Positions 61,601 to 64,000 of a stretch of DNA of 64,000 nucleotides are shown here, in pieces (position 1 is the stretch's first letter; each line of letters starts with the position of its first letter). A program made the position numbers and the translations under genes. The notes under the pieces are model-generated. The model saw nothing but the letters and a program-made list of their open reading frames with translations. It did no database searches and had not been told where the DNA came from. Origin of the DNA: Hermodice carunculata (taxonomy: Eukaryota > Annelida > Polychaeta > Eunicida > Amphinomidae); contig OZ026627.1 of the NCBI GenBank assembly GCA_964020975.1, positions 31,292,465-31,356,464 on the forward strand. The letters are read 5' to 3'.

Positions 61601-63816
61601 TTAAAAAGAATATTGCATTTGTAATATTTCCAACTGTCCTGAAGGGTAGTCCAGCCAAGTGATGCTAGTACTTCAGATGTTGGAGTGCACTGAGGTACAC
61701 CAAGTAACATACTTCCAGCTCTTTCTAAGAGTTTAACTAGAGTCTCTAGGTTTGAGTTTGTAGTATTTGACCAAATAACCGAACAATAATCAAAATGAGG
61801 AAGAACCAAAGAGTTAAAAAGGAGTTTTCGGTGTTGAATGGATAGGTACCTGGAGATACTATTTGTCATATACAGTTTAGAACTAATTTTTGCTGCAATT
61901 TTTGATATATGAGTAGAGAAATCCAGCTTGTTATCTAGCCAAACGCCAATGTACTTGAAAATTTCAACTTGCTCTATTTGATCGCCATCGATTTCGAGAT
62001 CCAGTGGGCTTGCATTTCGTAATTTGCAAGAACTTCCAAAGAGCAAGCACTTGGTTTTATCTATATTTAGAGTCAATTTATTTGTGAAGAGCCACTTCGA
62101 TACTATGTCTAAATCATGATTTAGAACCTGCTTGATCTTTGAGATGTCATGATTGCTGTACAACAAAACTGTATCGTCTGCATACAGCACTGTAGTACAG
62201 CGTTTAGGGAAATCTGGTAGATCATTCATGTAAAGAGTGAACAGTAGAGGGCCAAGTATCGAACCTTGAGGGACGCCACAGCATATGGGCAAAATATCAG
62301 AGAAACAGCCATTAACATAAACTGCTTGCTTACGATTCAAAAGCTAAGACTTAAACCACATATGCTCGTTTCCCTGAATACCATATAACCCCATTTTCTC
62401 AAGTAATATTTCATGATCAACTGTATCAAAAGTCTTTTTAAGGTCAAGAAAAAATATACCAGTATAGTTTCCTTTGTCCATTTGGTTTAAAATAGTGTCT
62501 GTAACATGAATGAGAGCAGTAGCTATTGAGAAACCCTGACGGAATCCTGACTGACATCTCGTGATAAGTTGTCTCTGTTGTAGGAATTGATACAGTTGAT
62601 CCTGAAGAGCCCGTTCTAATATTTTTGAAATTACGGGTAATATAGAAATGGGTATATAATTGCTTGTATTATCACGATCCCCACCTTTGTAGAGAGGAAC
62701 TATTTTTGCCTGTTTCCACTCAGTGGGAACATTCCCGCTATGTAATGAAAAATTAAACAGATATGTGAGGGATGGTGTAATGTAGGGAGATGCAACCTTC
62801 AATAACCTAGAGCTGATCCTATCCATGCCTGTTGCGTTTGCAATGGACAATTTTTATAATTCCTTTGGACAAAACATTGCTCTATGGGTTGTAAAACAAA
62901 TTTATCAGTTGTCCTTTTTTCTTTGGGAAGGTGTTGTGTAATTCTACCCGAAAGTTTTTCCGACAGTTTAGCACCTTTAGAAACGAAAAACTCGTTAAAG
63001 CAGGTGGCAATGCCCTTAAAGTTTGTGACTTCATGATTGCCCTCTGCTTTAAGCAAATTCACAGTCTCAGAATTGCTGTGTTGTTTGCCGAGCATATTTT
63101 TGAGAGTTTTCCACAGATTAGCTGGGTTTGAGGAACTTTCAGCGATTTGATTTTGATAATAATCTGCTTTTAATTCTTCTCTCAGGTTATTGATATGGTT
63201 GCGTTTTACTTTGAACTGGGACCACAGCCGTAAAGGAGAAAATATACATGAGCTGCAGGACAGGGGTATGCCTGGATCACCATCTTTTACAAGGTAGAAC
63301 CAGATTTCCGTCATTAAACAGGCATAAAGAATAAATGGCGCAGTAGTTGCAGGAAAGAGGAGTCATCTTGTAATATGTCCTTGTTTCCCGTCTTGGTTTT
63401 GGAAATACCAATACACACTTCAAATCCCGTATTTAGTTTGCTTTTGACACTAATGTTAGTCAAATAGTGCCTGCAAGTACACCACTGAAAGAATATTCTC
63501 TGTCTTAGCATGTTCAGAGGTCTTCGCTTTTAAAAAAATTGAAAGCCAAAAGTTGTCACTATGATTAAAACATGCAGCATTAATTCTTTCAGTACCATGT
63601 GTTAAGTGTGTTGACAGCTGCGCACTTTTATGTGCAATGCTCAAAAACCTTGCTTGGCTGTTGGACTTGTGGACTCACCACAATCCTCCAGATGTGATCC
63701 ATCTCGGCATCCTCTGTAGTTTCCAAGATAATCGATGTCATATATACAAACCATGGAAGTATTAATCCTATATGTTGCTGATCTGCACTGATATCCAGAT
63801 AAGCCCGTAGTTTTGC
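55529..63816 (-). CDS. LDLa-LRR G-protein-coupled receptor (relaxin-receptor / GRL101-like), 5' end outside window
   Basis: Four minus-strand exons (63679-63816, 60624-60740, 58742-60295, 55529-55665) all join in phase 1. They encode LDLa modules, a cysteine cap (CPKECSC), about seven leucine-rich repeats, the LGR hinge (KFCCVAPHSLKKC...FSSCSDLM) and seven membrane helices. These include TDLCCWMP in helix 6 and NSVLNPFIYT (NPxxY form) in helix 7. This order is that of type C LGRs: relaxin receptors RXFP1/2 (one LDLa) and the snail GRL101 receptor (many LDLa). At least three LDLa-like modules are present, favouring the GRL101-like side. It should act at the plasma membrane; the ligand is unknown. 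TM3 lacks the expected (D/E)R motif. More 5' exons with signal peptide and LDLa modules should lie beyond 64000. Confidence 0.88.
55666..58741 (-). other. GPCR intron between TM6 and TM7 exons
   Basis: About 3.1 kb of AT-rich sequence with a poly-A tract at about 58551-58568. No repeat family or exon is recognised. Confidence 0.6.
58742..60295 (-). CDS. GPCR main exon: LDLa, LRRs, hinge and TM1-TM6
   Basis: The acceptor is ctgttttttgtag and the donor ctcg|gtaagt; 1554 bases, phase 1 to 1. In order: LDLa (YKCEGMYRC...CDGVIHCTHGDDEQLC), LRR cap (CPKECSC), seven LRRs (for example LFDLNLSYNKIAKV, LRKLDLSCNYLLKL, LEELDISGNDI), hinge cysteines, TM1 (LLWIMGILSLIGNSLVIVL), TM2 (LGAADMLMSVYLLI), TM3, TM4 (MVIVVWLLALLVAMFPV), TM5 (FFSLSVIPIFATLMLL) and the start of TM6. 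The TM3 end reads LLAITFNIFNVIVFPF, where related receptors have a DR- or ER-containing segment. The frame is uninterrupted over 518 codons. Confidence 0.93.
60624..60740 (-). CDS. GPCR exon: canonical LDLa module (117 bp)
   Basis: The acceptor is ttttgcag and the donor ggatgtg|gtgagt, phase 1 to 1, the standard symmetrical LDLa cassette. It reads DVICPKWYIKCPGSYC, then IPVTKVCDGIWDC, then PVKQDEFGCG. All six cysteines are present. The calcium-site acidic end is partly kept (QDEFGC against D.SDE..C). Confidence 0.9.
60741..61162 (-). other. GPCR intron sequence before the LINE
   Basis: Nothing recognised. It is part of the intron between the two LDLa exons. Confidence 0.5.
61163..63314 (-). 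mobile_element. nearly full RT region of a LINE in a GPCR intron
   Basis: The minus-strand frames 62799-63314, 62344-62850 and 61342-62340 run through the linker (LWKTLKNMLGKQHS), ISSRLLKVASPYITPSL, FLDLKKTFDTVDHEILL, CGVPQGSILGPLLFTLYMND, CTTVLYADDTVLLYS (YADD intact) and CLEWNSLS. A 3' UTR follows, with 'gggacccctgggagaacagtg', and an aaat-type tail near 61163-61180. Two breaks are visible: a frameshift near 62830-62850 and an in-frame TAG at 62341-62343 between WFKS and LLNRKQ. Few breaks suggest a fairly young copy. The endonuclease is not seen; the 5' end is approximate. It is a Jockey/CR1/L2-group element. Confidence 0.9.
63679..63816 (-). CDS. GPCR exon: LDLa-like module
   Basis: The donor is gattgtg|gtgagt. 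The nearest phase-1 acceptor is tgtgtacttcag, giving 138 bases that read GLSGYQCRSATYRINTSMVC then GCRDGSHLEDCG. The Asp-Gly-Ser-His-Leu-Glu-Asp-Cys end mimics the calcium-binding DGSDE..C of LDLa. The third cysteine of the consensus is not seen and the first depends on where the exon starts. An alternative acceptor at about 63895 would add a preceding segment with YVC. The 5' border is therefore uncertain. Confidence 0.6.
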
Positions 63817-64000
63817 CTGAAGTACACACATAGGTAGTCGTTACCATTGAACCCATTATCTTCATCATCATCGTCATCATCATACTCATTGGCCACCCCA
63901 TTGAAACTACAACTTTGTTCTAAACAGGGCTTCTTTCTACATTTGAGTAATTATCATTAGCATATAAGCATGACGTAGGATTATGAAATAGTGTAATAAT
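63817..64000 (-). other. GPCR intron or further exon sequence with GAT repeats
   Basis: On the minus strand, 63840-63890 contains tandem gat/gac codons. One frame would read NGVANEYDDDDDDEDNG and the LDLa frame reads Met/Thr-rich residues instead. Which, if either, is coding cannot be settled here. Confidence 0.35.

Noticed and set aside
1-64000. CRISPR array, bacterial operon or rRNA features
   Set aside because: The window is eukaryotic. The repeats seen are satellites, microsatellites and transposons.

Overview
This is eukaryotic DNA: AT-rich and intron-rich, with long microsatellites, decayed non-LTR retrotransposons, a satellite family and one 200-N scaffold gap. Two host genes can be read through exons with matching splice phases. 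The first is a TMBIM/Lifeguard (Bax-inhibitor-1 family) gene on the + strand. The second is a leucine-rich-repeat GPCR with LDL-receptor class A modules on the - strand, of the relaxin-receptor / GRL101 (type C LGR) kind. Type C LGRs with several LDLa modules, together with this repeat content, suggest a marine invertebrate such as a mollusc, echinoderm, hemichordate or cephalochordate. The phylum cannot be fixed from the sequence.

Layout. Bases 1-10673 and 37201-47787 are the two arms of a very large inverted repeat, about 95% identical where I aligned them. The arms hold LINE fragments and at least two short open stretches with splice signals that I cannot assign to a family. The left arm reaches the window edge and ends internally exactly at the N gap (10674-10873). 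The inverted repeat may therefore be a real segmental duplication or an allelic contig scaffolded in the wrong orientation.

The spacer between the arms (10874-37200) carries six TMBIM exons (14651-32534) and their 3' UTR. Its introns hold a ~145-bp satellite array (17040-19140), a reversed and more diverged block of the same satellite (29900-30640), a tandem 2 x 300-bp duplication with a tRNA-like B box (27495-28094), tRNA-SINE-like sequence (22610-23060) and a LINE fragment (28620-29790). A second LINE (about 33217-37660) lies just downstream of the TMBIM gene. It is split by a 1697-bp non-autonomous TTAA-type DNA transposon (33485-35181), and its 3' end forms the inner end of the right arm.

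Right of the inverted repeat, 48604-52674 is a decayed intronless gene on the - strand from a multicopy invertebrate family of unknown function. The GPCR gene then occupies 55529 to beyond 63816 on the - strand. A LINE (61163-63314) sits in one of its introns in the same orientation. Its TM3 lacks the usual (D/E)R motif.

The two host genes have no evident functional link. The points most worth a second look are the inverted repeat with its gap, the TMBIM gene trapped between the arms with an in-frame TAG and no visible 5' exons, and the atypical receptor.
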